Of a DNA stretch of 64,000 nucleotides, positions 12,360 through 27,960 are shown piece after piece (positions within the stretch are counted from its first letter, which is position 1; each line of letters begins with the position of its first letter). The notes beneath the pieces are model-generated. The model did not search any database and had not been told where the DNA came from. It saw only the letters and a program-made list of their open reading frames with translations. Position numbers and translations under genes: made by a program. The stretch is from Heterobilharzia americana (Eukaryota > Platyhelminthes > Trematoda > Strigeidida > Schistosomatidae): positions 111,036,701-111,100,700 of the forward strand of contig OX104134.1 in NCBI GenBank assembly GCA_944470555.2. Reading direction: 5' to 3'.

Positions 12360-12735
12360 AAATTTCAAGGTGGTATTCTTCAGAAACTATCACTTTTTAG
12401 AGGACCATGAGGAACCTGGGACCACTGGGCTGTGGTTTCTCCCTGGTATAGGACTTACCAGGTGAGTAAACCTGCTGGCTGGCCAGAGATCGAAGACAAG
12501 AAGTTCCGGTTACATGGTGAGCACGTAGCCATCCAACCACTGGGTTGGAACCTAATATCTACATTTCCCTACTTTTATCAATTTACAACAAAGCTCTACT
12601 GTCATCGAATGCCACTGATGAGTATTTACCTTCACACCCAACTTTGTTGACCTCATAGGTCAGGACGTCTTATCAGAAATTCGGGAAATCCATCTTAAAA
12701 TATGCCACTAATGAGCATTGGATAGTGTTTTAATT
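12360..12735. mobile_element. Long-TIR MITE copy, decayed
   Basis: The left end (TTTCAAGGTGGTATTC) and the internal segments (GGAACCTGGGACCACTG, then TGGTATAGGACTTACC) match the arm sequence of the long-TIR family. The middle (about 12460-12560) carries a tRNA-like stretch in reverse. The right part shares ACTTTGTTGACCTCATAGG with the copy at 26010. The right terminus is poorly defined. Confidence 0.6.
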
Positions 12736-12744
12736 CGGAAGTCT

Positions 12745-13125
12745 GGAGAGATTTATTGATCTCAAGGTGGTATCTATCAAGGAATGTCATCAGTTGCAGA
12801 ACGGTCGAAAACCTAAGAGCGTTGAACAGCTGTTTAGTCCTAGTGTAGAATCTGTCAACAATGCACATCTATGAACTCGCTGGGGGTGTAATTAACCAGA
12901 GTAGAAGAATGTTAACCACTGGACCCCAGCTCATTAGCTGAATGACAAGGTTCCAGATGCAACATCTGAAAGTCTTCGATTTGATGCCTGGTGAGTTCTT
13001 TGGTGCTCACTGTTGAGGTGTCTCATACTAGGACGAAGCTGATTTCCAAATGATGATAGCCCATGGTGAATACTACCCAGAAATCAACCAATCCCTACAA
13101 AATTCCACGCTTAAATTCAATTTTA
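12745..13125. mobile_element. Long-TIR MITE copy
   Basis: The left arm (about 12745-12880) and right arm (about 12990-13125) are inverted repeats: GAACAGCTGTTTAGTCCTAG on the left answers CATACTAGGACGAAGCTG on the right, and TTGATCTCAAGGTGGTAT answers GTGAATACTACCCAGAAATC. The copy follows the previous one almost directly, so two copies of the family lie back to back. Confidence 0.75.
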
Positions 13126-14156
13126 AATAACTTATTTTTCGGAGTTCATAGTAATCCAGTAGCTTAGCCTGAATCGGAAGATGCCATACCTAGCGTAGGA
13201 GTAGCATTTAACTCAATATATTCTATAATTGCTGATAAGGTGCATGCACAATATGCACTATCTGTAAAACACCAAAAGAATTTGAAGCGAAACATAACGA
13301 AACCAAAATGATTAACATTGAGCAATTAAAAAAATTACAATAGTACAGCGATTACTAAATTTGACAAGGGGAATTCGACAGTAGGTATGGATAAGGTAGA
13401 TTACGTGAAGAAATTTAATGAACGTGTTTGTTCCAAATCATTTGGTAAAATTAGGAAATATATGGATACACTAGTTCTTGTAGACTGTTTACACTCAACA
13501 TAAATTTTATACGACTACCCTGTAGTTATTTTAAAAAATAGACAAACCAATCCTCAGTTATATTATTATGCATAAGTTTGATGATGGTGTTTCCGTTCAA
13601 AAATTTTTAACAATCAGGACGAAATTCTGTCTGTATTGAAATTTTTAATGGATTATGATTACAAGGTAAATTATAATCTCTGGCTGGAATACTTGAAATT
13701 TAACTTCATTTATTTTATGACCATTCAGTCTGGTATACACAACATACTTTATCATACAATTAAGAGTATCAGCGTAGCAATTATCTTCATTGATGTGTGT
13801 GTGTGTATGTAATCGAAAATTTAGATCTAGCTGATGTAAATGTGATCAGGTTGCATTCATGCATCCTATCTGTTCTGCATAGATTAGCAGAATACAAAAC
13901 TTGATGCAGGTGTGTACGCGTGAATCGATGAATGAGTGTGTATGACTACTGATATAATTGATTGCAATTGCAGAAACTGTAATGAATACTTCTTTCTTTC
14001 CTATTCCTATTGGTTAATAAATCTTTGATTATTTCAGTCACTTATTCTCACATTATTCACTTCTACTTAAAGACATGTTCATAATGAGTACAGCCAACTA
14101 AAGGTTTGTGTTATAAATACTTTTGTACCATTATCGATGAAGATGATAGCTGAAGA
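13126..14156. other. No gene seen
   Basis: AT-rich sequence with a short TG run at about 13794-13805. Nothing further that I can support. Confidence 0.5.
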
Positions 14157-14358
14157 TTGAATAAAATAGATGACAGTATGAATCGAAAGCAGTTACTTCC
14201 GGTTACTGACTCATCACCTCACCAACTTTGTTGCCCAACTATTCAACTGAACAAATTTCTATCTCTGTTTCATCTACTAATGCACTGCTTAGTTATACTG
14301 TTAATACCAGGAAAACACGGGCAGCTCAACCAGTTGCTGAATGGGATTCTGAATAACC
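14157..14358 (+). pseudogene. Coding-like fragment with one apparent frameshift
   Basis: The first frame reads DDSMNRKQLLPVTDSSPHQ. One base-shift later another frame reads LLPNYSTEQISISVSSTNA and continues to TRKTRAAQPVAEWDSE and a stop at 14356-14358. The shift corresponds to a single missing base near 14215-14230. The composition looks more like protein than the neighbouring DNA. There is no clean acceptor and no family match, so it may be a terminal exon with an assembly error, a pseudogene or chance. Confidence 0.22.
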
Positions 14359-14774
14359 ATACCTGTTGTTCTTCCTCTGTTCATATTTATTAAGGAAAGG
14401 AAGTATATTAAACAGTATTATTTCATTTGGGAAATTAGCGCTCAACACTTTACAAACACTATAGTAACACTGTAGTAACTACTAGCAAGTGACAGTCATC
14501 TGGTCACTTTCTTACTGTCTGATCTTCACCTAGAGTTTACTATGACTTTGGAGGTAGAGACAAATAGATCCACTCAATAGGTTCCCAAAATTTGAAATAA
14601 AAGGTAAATAATAGGAGATAATGTGGTCCGATATTTACAGTAGCGCAAATAATTGAGTATTTCCCACATATAGAGAGCTTATCTCGCTTAGCATAAACTG
14701 TTATTAGTTAAAATGGGCTAGTAGTATTCATTATTAACTCACTTATGACGTAACAAAATTCGGCTCCCTTGACT

Positions 14775-14965
14775 ACCCTGAAATACTTGAATATCCTCAA
14801 TCAGTGGTCAGTTTCCTGACTGCAGCATTGGGTGACGTGGGTTCCATCTCTGAGGGGAGATCATTTTTCTTAGGGTGGCAGATAGGCCTTGGTGAAGAGT
14901 GTCAGGAACCAGGAAACTAAGATCCACAGCCTCCTGCCAACTGCTTTCAACTAACCGGCACCAAG
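14775..14965 (+). mobile_element. tRNA-like SINE copy
   Basis: A degraded box A region (TCAGTGGTCAGTTTCCTGAC) is followed by GGGTGACGTGGGTTCCATC in the box B position. A tail ends in CCAACTGCTTTCAACTAACC. The GGGTGACG-plus-box-B signature and the CCAAC-CTAAC tail are shared with the copies at 27790 and 29250. Non-autonomous and decayed. Confidence 0.55.
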
Positions 14966-17707
14966 ATGAAATTTCCTGTTCTTGCTTTAACAATGAATGT
15001 ATCCAAGCAGTTCGACTTTGTAAACAGTCTTGCGAGAAAAAATTGAATTATAGTTCACGGTGTGTATTTAGTTCTAAATATTTGCAACAAGAGATAGATG
15101 TGCAACCATGCCTTTAAGTGTTATTTAGTTCCCTTAACCCTATAAAAACTTGAAGCTGTGAGAACGAAAACAGCGAGACAGTCAGTTATGGATCTCAATA
15201 CGTCACAGATAAAAGAAGTTAATTAGTGGTTTTACCATACATGAAGAGAAAAGCATTATCATCAGAAAAACTGTTAGGAAATATTTAGTTTTGTCAGTCA
15301 CCATACGGGATACGTAACTGCCTAAACTATCCCATCTAGCTCCCAAAGACCAACAAACCTCTTGGTCTGTTCCCAGTTGTGTTGACAAGTGCAACTGTCC
15401 ACAGATGACAAGTCACATTGAAGAATGGGACAAAGGTTTATTAATTCCTGATCCTCAGTCACCGTCTTACTAGTGAATAACTGAGTGTAAACTCTTCGAA
15501 ATGACACTTTCGCTATCTTTTGAGAATTATACTAGAAATAATAATGAATTAACTTTGACCTATAGCTAAGATTTGTTCACTGTACATTATAGCATAAACA
15601 ATTCAGGTCATTTACAGATGACCACCTAGTGTGTACTGAAGTGTCGATTGAGGTTATAGATGCAATGAAAATTTCCATGGTTAACAATTATTTTTTTGAA
15701 GGAAGGTTTCTTTCGCTAAGTGAATTGATTTTTTCTGACTGTTTATTTAACTCATCAAAGACAGTTATGTTTCTTAAGTTTGGGCAGAAATTTGAATCTA
15801 TGAAAAAGCATACACATACTTCAACAGAAATTTATTCTGTCTTCCTAAATGACTCTGTCAACAGACAATGTTTAAACAATTTTGTTTTCACGTAAAGTGA
15901 TATGTGACATTTAGTTTTGTATATAGTATTCAGCTTTCAACTGAAATTTGACTGTCAGTGAGTTTATCTCACTTGACCTGACTAAAGGTTGTGATGCGTG
16001 TTTGAAAATGATGAAGCAGATGAATTTTATTCAGTGTTATATTTTTAGAGGCGATGTACTGGAGTAGATTTCTTTTATCTATTAATAATCATCTACAATG
16101 TGTGTATATCCTTACTAACGCAAAATAGATTCTGTTCACTGATGCATTTAAAGAAAGTGCCATAATGTTAGTTGAGTCACTAGTGACCACCTGGATTTAG
16201 TTGTTCATATTTAAATTTTGTTTCTAGATGAAACAGTTTCCTGTAACTTTATGGTTGCACATACATGTCTCAGTTTACTAGATAAAGCTGTGTAATCTGT
16301 TATTCATGGAATTTTTTTTACTGAAATGAGAACTCTAGGAATGCTATTCAAACAATAGTCAACCATGATGAAAAATAAACCTAGGTAAATGATAGTAATA
16401 CGACTTTATCAGATTATCCGTAAACCCTAACCGGTGTCCATGCCTTTCTGATTACTCTTTTGAGCGAACCATGGCAAATTTCATATGAAACAAAAAACAG
16501 TTTACTGTAAAGTATTGTTTATCATAGAATGACCTAGGATAGTGTACCATTGAAAAACCGGGTGTACTAAACAGTTATTTCATTCTAATTACGAACTTCA
16601 TAGAGAATCGGTTCCAGAGCTGCTAAGTCTCTAGGTGACTACATTATCACTCAACCACTTGAGTGGCGCAAAAATGACTAATTGAAATACTAATCGGTAA
16701 CTGTTGGTTACTTGCTTCAAGGGTGATTTCTTAACTCTTCAGTTAGAATCCGTGACCTGTTTGGGTTGGACAAATAGGGTGGTAAGAGTGGTTCTCATCG
16801 CTTATATTATATGATAGTCACGGCTTACCACGACTTAACATGAGTTAGAAAAAGTGGACCATTATATTCCAGCTTACGGTTTGGATTGTAACATGCTCAC
16901 TGGAAGATGGGGTGATTGTAAGTTCTGTTGCAGATACCCACTACTCAGAATTAAGGAAGTACGACGAAACATCTTTTCAGTGAACATAGTATTTCACTAG
17001 GTGTTCAGCTTATATCCTTCCGCTCTGTTAGTTATTCTGAAATCAAAGAGTCCAAGCGAAACGCCAATAATGTTGATTGCATGACCTCATCATTGAGTTG
17101 AATGTTCACTGCTAACGAGCTAAGATATAGTTTCGTCATACGCTGGTGCATAATTAAGCACGGATAGTTACTGATTAAATATGTTTCCGAATTGCAATTT
17201 CCCTCTTTACAGTTATCTCACTAATTTTCCTAATTATTTTAAAGGTTTTCTAAACTCATTGTGAAAAATTGGCTGTTTGATGTGAAAGTGCAAAGGAAAA
17301 CGCTTGTAGTTACCGCCAGTTTATTTGGGAAAACGACTAAATACCTCAGAAAACATGCATATTGTGGAATTGCTCATTTTTCAACCATATATTTGAGGAA
17401 CTGCTGGTAAATAATGCTTGTATGATTATTTCTACTCCTTTCTGTAGTGCTGTACTACCAGGGTTGTGACAGCTTAAATAAGGCATTGCAATTATCTCGA
17501 CTTAACTGAATTACGATAAATCTAACTAAAAGTGCAGAATTTGTTCTGTATGTAGATTTGAAATGCTAAATAAGAAGTATGCAAAGGTGACCGATGCACG
17601 GTTGTAATAAACTTCAGACAGCTTCAGTGAAAAACCTTGCTATGTAATCTGCCTGGTAGTTATCAGTGGAACTCAAGAAACGCGTTTTGCTTTATTCGGT
17701 ATTAGCC
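14966..17707. other. No gene seen
   Basis: AT-rich DNA. The open frame at 15629-15895 (+) lacks a motif and reads like chance. No repeat that I can name. Confidence 0.45.
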
Positions 17708-18165
17708 AGCTGGATGTAGTTGCACCTCAGTGAGTGACGTTTTACCCACGGAGACTTGAGCTTAGTGGACACCTCTTCAGACATCAAAGCATCCACGTTG
17801 GCATCCGAATAAGAACAAACCTGAAAACAGAGGTCAAGCATTTAGATCCAGTATAGCGGTGGCAGTTTATAAGTATCGAACAACACCTGATACTCGTTAC
17901 ACAAGAGGCGGCTGACACTTTCTAATGGTCTACTGGTAACACTGGAGTTTGAAGCAATGGGTACTGTGTCCGAGTCTCAGTGGTAGCAACATTGTTCATT
18001 AGGGTTAAATTACGTCCGATTGATAGGCTCCAAATAGGATGAAATGAGCACCTCGGATTTAACTGCTAACCACCAAGCAGATTACAAAACAACGAGTAAT
18101 CTGGCGGTATCGAGACATCCGCATAGGAGGCCGCCTGCAAACAGATGTTGAATAATTCGACCCTA
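17708..18165. mobile_element. Head-to-head pair of decayed hammerhead SINEs
   Basis: Bases 17708-17800 match the hammerhead SINE in antisense (CAGCTGGATGT, then GTGAGTGACG, then CCCACGGAGACTTGAG). Bases 17890-18085 match it in sense (CGTTACACAAGAGGCGGCTG, then GTGTCCGAGTCTCAGTGG, then CTCCAAATAGGATGAAATG). A tail (GGTATCGAGACATCCGCATA) follows to 18165 and is the same tail seen at 11874-11974. The ribozyme core in the sense copy reads TTGATAGG in place of CTGATGAG, so it should be inactive, although GAAA is kept. Confidence 0.65.
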
Positions 18166-20064
18166 CATAGCAACGGGAAATTACAGGTATCAAGGTAAAC
18201 TTGCCACATAGTTTCGTCATTTCACTCCAGTAATGCTACAAGTGATTTTAGGCATCGCAGGCCCAAAATGACACTTTCAATAATTGTCAATAAAATTCTG
18301 TGAATAAATTAGAAATTTTTGATCATACAAAGTAGAAAGATTAGACCAAATAAGAGGATGTTTTTCACTTCAAGATGTATTGTTTAGACACTTTTGCTTT
18401 ATTTTAAACATAACATGCATCAGAGTCTTCATGGCTACTTTATTCATAATATTTGTGTTGTTTTTATTGAATAAAATTTGTATTGCTATTCACCTAAGTC
18501 TCGTGGTTCTCAAAACTAATTTGCATTTGAATTAAGTAAGTCCTAGAATCGATGATTGTATTGTTCATATGGTGATTTATTTGAAACATTTTTCTTTTTC
18601 TTAGATGAGGAAAGTAGGAATTAGTGGGGATCATAAAATGCAGGGATACAACTGAGCATAGTAAATAAAACAGTCCACTTTTATGAGTGTTGCGTTTGTT
18701 TACAAATTTCCCACTTATGGAATTAACAGGTGGTGAATAACCATTGGTGAAAACAAAAAAGTTATCCACCGTTTACTTTTCTCCCGGCTTTCCATCGGTG
18801 CATCACAAAATAACCTTAAAATCTAAATGTTACGGCACAGGGTAGGAATGATCCCATTCTTTTAAGCTTCGATCACTTTAAAAGCGCAGGCCACTATTCT
18901 CCTGAGCCAGTCTGCCTCCATTAAAGTGGATGGAGGTAAGTTTAGGAAAGATTGCACTTAATCATAAAGTACATTCTTTACCCAGCTAGGTGCTGTTTCT
19001 GAGAAGTTATGCAGGCTGACTTTTACTGGTGAATACATGACAAACAGGATGAATTGACAGTTTATAGTTCCCTTCATGTTATTTGACAGTAAAATCCAAG
19101 ATGCGCATTTGCTGTCATTTCAGACGTGTCATTTGAATTCACTTATATCCTTGCGAGTGATGGTTCTGTTACTGAAACTCGAATTATAAACTAATCGCTT
19201 CAAACATCAGATCAATCTCCAATAGGCTATTCAGTCGTATTAATTGTTATTTACTGATAATTCCAGTGTTCCGTTGACTGATTGTTATACTGAGTCAAAC
19301 TGACCGATTTATGTTAGCATATGGGTTTTTGGGCAAATGCTTAAACACTTTTTGAAGATTTCCTATGTTATATTTCTCACACCAGCTACTCAGCCAGACG
19401 TGTTCGGTTCAGTTCAGATTGAAACGAGTTTCATAGTTCAGTAAACTGACACATAGTTGACTATGTGGCAAGTATTTTAAATTCTGCCACCTGCCTTTTA
19501 TCTCAGAATTAGTCCATCAGACGAATATTACCCCAGTTAGTCTGAATCACAGCTTCTACAGGTCACAAAAAGAATTGTTAACCGGTTCTATAGACATGCT
19601 GAGAATTTCAAATTGCATAACAAATTGTTTGGAATAAAGTGAATTATTATTATTATATGGTTTTTATACCTGTCTTCTACTCCGATTAAAACTACTTAAA
19701 TAACAGTTATAACAATCAGCCATTACTTAGAGTAGGTACACGACACTGTCGTTTGTTTATTAGAGCTGATGGCTGATTTGAGCAAGATCATTTGAATACT
19801 AGTCAACATTTTATTTGACCATCGATTTTTAGCTGGTTTAGCACTGCCTATTCAATATACTATCCAGGTTGACTTTGACATTATAATTAGTAAAGTGGAA
19901 TTATTCAAGACCTCTAGCTTGGTATGCAAATGTGAATGATAAATCGTGTTGAAAATCTTATCAGGGTCAATTTAAACGCCTAAAGCAGGATATTTAATTC
20001 ATTCGTTAACGTGAAACCGTAAAAATTCCATCATTTGGGATTTGTTTTAAAGTCAGGTGATGTG
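18166..20064. other. No gene seen
   Basis: AT-rich DNA. The - strand frame at 18494-18769 has no recognisable motif. Confidence 0.45.
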
Positions 20065-20130
20065 CTTGATTGGCTTAGGAACTCGATTTTCAATCAGTGG
20101 ATCCAGGGTTGAGCCCGTCTTCACTTAGTG
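20065..20130 (+). repeat. tRNA-like remnant
   Basis: TGGCTTAGGAACTCG resembles a Pol III box A. About 35 bases later CAGGGTTGAGCCCG resembles a box B. No acceptor stem can be drawn, so it is a tRNA-derived repeat fragment rather than a tRNA gene. Confidence 0.35.
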
Positions 20131-20603
20131 CAACCTAGGCCACTAGTCGGTTTCATAGGCCCTCACAGATCAAGGATAATTCATAGCTCATCACACAGAT
20201 GTACCGAGTTGAATGACATGGATTAAAAATACCAATTAAAATATTTCCAACTGCTATACTTTTGGTACTTGAAGGAAGGCGAAATTGTAGCTGAGCAAAC
20301 TATGAACGTTTTTCATTTTATGGTAGTATTATATCAGTAATCACTGATTATATGAATAAAGCACAGTTTCACAGTAATGCTTGATAGACTGAGAAACTTG
20401 GAACTGGCATTTTATTACTCTGTAGAAAAAATGAAGCATAGTGAACACAAAATCTTCTGCTTACCTACTTATCATCACCATAATGATCGTTGCCCTACTT
20501 CAAGAAAACGTGTATTTTATATGAAACGCGTTGTGTACTCTAAGACGTCTATGTCAAAGATTTGAGTTGATAGAGGAAATTAGAAGCTGACTAGTTCACA
20601 GTT

Positions 20604-20761
20604 GTATTCTAGAGTAACTTTAAAGGCCACCAAAGAAAATACTAGGGTAATCAATTACTTTTCTTTATCATATGATGAACTAACATTTTGGCTGGAATAC
20701 TGAAACCTAAATGATTATTTCAGCAGTTGCTAGGGTGGCCATTAAAGTTACTCGTATTCTA
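20604..20761. mobile_element. 142-bp MITE with 8-bp target-site duplication
   Basis: Direct repeats GTATTCTA at 20604-20611 and 20754-20761 flank an element whose ends are inverted repeats. The left end is GAGTAACTTTAAAGGCCACC (20612-20631). The right end, read in reverse, is GAGTAACTTTAATGGCCACC, a 19 of 20 match. The element is 142 bp and encodes nothing. An 8-bp duplication suits hAT- or Merlin-type transposases; Merlin is known in schistosomes. Which one mobilised it cannot be told from one copy. Confidence 0.8.
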
Positions 20762-20844
20762 GCAATAAGGCAATTCATATGTGGTTAAACAATTTAACTG
20801 AGACGACACCAATATAATAAAAGTTATTCTTCGAACAGTTATAT

Positions 20845-23510
<2,666 letters not shown>

Positions 23511-24275
23511 TGGAAGTAAATTTCAACTGAATTTTTTTGATCAGTTATCAGGGTTATTTTTTAAAGCTGTTTACTAAGTCTTGTGATTATGGTGGCAGTG
23601 ACTTTGAAGGCTTACAGTAATATCATATCATCATGTGTTTGTAAAAAAGTGCATAGATAATTATTCAAACCTCAAAGTCATAGCTAAGCTTCGTACTAAT
23701 TAAAAAGTAAAATGCAAAGTAGAACCGAACTATTACAGTTATATTAATTAAAGTAAAATAATAGAAGGTAATCATATTCATTTACCTGACATAAATATTA
23801 TTGTTTGAAATATGTTAAAAGGGCATAATATAAACTGAAAGGGCTACTCATTATGACAGTTTGCGGCAAACATATTTTACATATGATGCGAATAAAAATG
23901 ACTTAATTTAACTACAAAACAAACACAAAAGAACTTAGTCACACGATCCTATTTAAATTTTCAGCTTCAACGATAATACTGAGTGATTACTGAAAGAGAA
24001 ATGAAAGTCTGGCTAGCCGCAGGATGATGTTTGAAATATCATATTTTAAAGGTAGTTACCGTGCAAAGACTTTGAAGAATGAAGAAAAAGAACACTTTAC
24101 GAAAACGGGCTTTTGGCCATGGTAAAGTTAGAATATGAACTGATTACCAAACCTTAGCTAATAAGACAGGACAGCCTTTCCTTATTTACTAAGTTTAAAC
24201 GAAGGTGTATCAGAAAATTCAGCACAGGTTAATATACAGACTCGAAGTTATTATTTAGCTAAGATAAAAAAGTTG
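23511..24275. other. No gene seen
   Basis: AT-rich sequence between two retroelement fragments. Nothing supportable. Confidence 0.5.
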
Positions 24276-24680
24276 AAGGGAAGAACTTTCAAAAGCTTTC
24301 GTCACATTTTCCCCCCATTTTGTTCACATCATCATCATCAATATCAACATAGGACCAAGCATTACTGCGTAACGGTCCGAGTTACCACATCTCATATCAG
24401 TGCATTAAGTGAAAAGGCAGTGAAGTGCAAGATGAAGATAAGAAAAATCAGTCAAAAGAAACATAAAGTACGAAAAGAGAGGAAGAAAGAATGAAAAAAT
24501 GGTGAGATTCGGTATAGCGTCGTTAAAATGAGGATAATGTGTGTATAAATCTGCGCCACTGACATCGGTTCTGAGCCATATCACCTAAAGTCTCCAACCA
24601 CTAGTTCCTCTTGTTCTGCGGACCCAAACCGATTAGTCTACATCGCCCCGCATAGCTCAAACCAACAGTCAGATATCATA
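24276..24680 (-). mobile_element. 3' end fragment of non-LTR retrotransposon (family 2)
   Basis: In reverse, 24660-24550 resembles the C-terminal coding end of family 2, with the GACCCA-CCGATT and TCTGCGCCACTG landmarks shared with 56330-56410. Bases 24545-24276 are its 3' untranslated region, with the AACGACGCTATACC and CTTTCTTCC runs that parallel those at 2050-2110. Coding frames are broken. Confidence 0.65.
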
Positions 24681-26009
24681 CATTGGTACCATTTTGCTCA
24701 CATTCTGCTATAAAAGTGCCGATTATAGACATTCACCTGAATCTCTGTGAAGGGACTAGGTCTCGATGATAAAAAGTCGAAAAGGATGTTTAAATAATGT
24801 AGGTATGTTGAAAAACTTGTAGTTCTTGAAAGTAACTCGGTGTTTAGCTGAAGCATTCCTACGCGTGATTCATTTTGGGGAATAATGCTAATATTAAACA
24901 ATAACCTGATTGAAAATATGTATCAACGATACTATATATAGAAAGGAGCAGGTTTTCGATACTGTAGAAGTATGTGAGTTTATTGGAATTATAAAGGTTA
25001 GTGCAAAGCACAGCAGGGTTTATGCTTTGGTGTTTTATTTATATAGTTACTGTAATCTAGAAACATAAGTACGTATTGTACTGGAAGAAATGAAATCCAA
25101 GAACTGAAGTTGAAATCACCACCATTCCCATTTCAATAAATTATCAGCTCAATGTAGGATATTTTTTTTACCAAGTGTAGAGTAATCGAATACTTTTGGA
25201 TTTTCCTTCTTCGAAATTCTCGTTTGTTGTCGATGTAGCTGTTAGGTAACCTGTTGTGCCTCCGTTTTCTGTTGGTGAGAATAAACCGTGATTGAATATG
25301 ATTTTCTCAAGCATTACCTGCAGTTTACATGTGGGAGATATTTCATCCTGCTGTTTACTGTTCACTTCACCTTGGTTATTTACTTATTTCAAGCATGAAA
25401 AGGAATCAATAAATACAGGTTTTCCTGACCAATAGACATTTCATCTGATGTATTTTTTGAAATTATTTATAGATAAGCTCTGCATTCACACTAGTGCATG
25501 CTGTTTTATGTAAATAAACAAACAACATTTTGTACAAAATACTATTGTTTTGCTGTAAAATAGTGGTAATTTTATTATCTTAGTGGGTGAAATTAGCATT
25601 TTATATCATGTACATCTTTATAGCCTGCCTTCAGCCTTTCATTTTCTTGTCACTGCATTCTGTGATGTACGTCATTTATGTCTATCGTCTCTGAGTATAC
25701 ATACCTAACTACAGTAACACTCCTGTTATTTTTTAATAAGTCAGTCTCCTATTCTTTTTAATTCTACCTACTCAGGGAGGAAAACTGAAGAGCTCTGGGT
25801 CTTGGAGCAGCACTTGAGCTTACTTTGTAGTTCTTGGTGTTTTTTACAGCTGCACATGTCTTCATGAAAGCCCTCTACTTTTACTACTGGTTTTTCTGAT
25901 AGTTAAAATTAATAGTTGAAAATAAACGTTGCGTGAAATTATATATTCTTTGGTCAACAGTAACGTAATGATGAGAGACAGTCAGCAATCAAGAAAATGA
26001 TAACGCATC
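24681..26009. other. No gene seen
   Basis: AT-rich sequence with no feature that I can support. Confidence 0.5.
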
Positions 26010-26250
26010 GGTCCGCATCAGTACCATCGTCGTCCTCATATCCAACTTAGTTGACCTTACAAGTCATGACTTCTCATTAGTACTTCAGAAAACCCATCTC
26101 ATAGAGTTTCATTCATGAGAACTGTACAGTAATTTAGTGTAAAGGTTTATGGGGTAGTGTTCATCATGGACTTTAACTTATGTCAGTCAGTGATGAATAT
26201 CATCTTGAAATCAATAAATCCCCGAAACCTCCGAAATGAACTTTAATGTC
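26010..26250. mobile_element. Long-TIR MITE, right part only
   Basis: The internal segment (CCAACTTAGTTGACCTTACA) parallels the one at 12630-12660. The right terminus (GATGAATATCATCTTG, then AAATCAATAAATCCCC) matches the termini at 4215 and 61940. The left arm is absent or too diverged to see. Confidence 0.6.
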
Positions 26251-27789
26251 AACTGGTCATTGTTAGGTTTACAGTAATCAAATCAGATAACATGTATTCG
26301 GAGATGACACTTTTTCTATACAAAGTCAGGCTGAAGGATGAAGTGTATATTTTCTTTAACCAGTTCTGCTCTTCTTAGTTTTGATTGTAGGTGTTCAGAA
26401 AACGTTAGGATACCTTATTAAAAATAGAAAAGAGGGGCGTTCATTACAAGAGAATAACATTTACTGTTTTTGTTGCCTCGAATCCCAATATTCTTTTGTC
26501 AGACACGTATTTTACTTGGTTAAGACAAAATAAATATACTGAAATGTTTTTGCAACTTGCCAACTTCTCTACAATGTTATCTTTCTCGTTCTTTTGTTTT
26601 CCCCAATATTTTGTTGGCGGAATGATTACCAGCTGGGTTCTAAGTTGTTGAGACTTTTTTAAATTAGGCACCAAATAGTTGTTTTTTTTACATTAGTGGT
26701 AAATAAATAACTGTCTGCAAAAAAGAAGGGGGATATTTTCAAAAACAAGACCATATAAGTTCTTCAAAAACAAGTCCTGCATTGCAAGGTTAGTTGGGTT
26801 ACATATCAGTCGTGATAACATCACGTTTAAGAACTAAGAATCAGATAATTTCAAATATCACGGTTGTCATGAACACTTAGTGAATAAATGACGCTTACCT
26901 GAACTTATGCTGTCAAGTATAGACGAGTTCAGAAGAATTAAATTTCTGTGTTTGTTCAACACAACTGATATCAATCAGGTAGCAAGTGCATTTGAAAATC
27001 AGTATTTATCGCAAACCAACAATATCTTGACATCATCTTAAAACAGCAGAAGATTACTAAATGACTTTTCAATCTATTTTCGGAAATACATTTTTGACAG
27101 AGCAGTTGTCGAATATTGTCCTGTTTTTCGTTATCTATGTGGATGTTATAGGGCTTGTGTGTAAATCGTCTTCAAAATTCACACAACCTATCATTCTTGA
27201 AATAACTTGAAGTACTGGTGCCGCGTGGTACATGATCAGCTTAAAGTGTAGAATTACGAAAGGAGTGCAGCAGAACCGGCCAGCAGAAGGTTTTGTTTCC
27301 GAAGGGGTATGAGCTTACTGGGCCGAAAATGTGAACTTTTTTAGATTATGGAATTGGCTTTCCTCAGCACGTTAGTTTGATAGCTCTGTGAATAGTTAAC
27401 GGAGAAAAATGAATGGCGTATACCTTATTCAAGTATTTGATCCGCTGACTAATCGAATGTTGAGCTTTAAATAAACTTCAGTGACTGACAAAGAACCTCA
27501 TTTAGCCACTGGATTCCTAGCTTGTAGACGTTTGGAGTTTGAGATATCAGTAGCAAGACCAATGTGGGATTGAAAATCTGTGATACTTTGGAAGTGTTGT
27601 CTATAAAAATGGACAGATTATGTTTAGGAAAGAAATAAGCATGATATGAACAGTCTGTTCGTTTGATGCATACTAAAGAATACTATTTACAAACCACCTT
27701 TAGTCACTGAATATATATCAGTAACCAACCCCATATTTTCAAGAAATTACCACTTCATTTACCTAATCAGGTCATACAGGTACTCAGTC
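26251..27789. other. No gene seen
   Basis: AT-rich DNA without a supportable feature. Confidence 0.5.
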
Positions 27790-27960
27790 ATGACCTGAAT
27801 AACTCAGTCGCAATAGCTCTAACTGCAGCGCTGGGTGACGCCAGTTTGAATCAGTCCTCTTGAGATTGCATAACTAACGGTTGTCAATACCTACCAAACC
27901 TAGGCTGAACAAAGCTTCTTGCCGGCTGTCTGCAAACAACTCACACTAAGTAAGAATCTA
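27790..27960 (+). mobile_element. tRNA-like SINE copy
   Basis: A degraded box A (AATAGCTCTAACTGCAGCG) precedes CTGGGTGACGCCAGTTTGAAT, which holds the box B position. The 3' part (CTTCTTGCCGGCTGTCTG, then CAACTCACACTAAG) matches the tail pattern of the family. Confidence 0.55.

Noticed and set aside
15629..15895. 88-codon + frame as a gene
   Set aside because: No motif, no splice signals, and AT-biased composition like its flanks.
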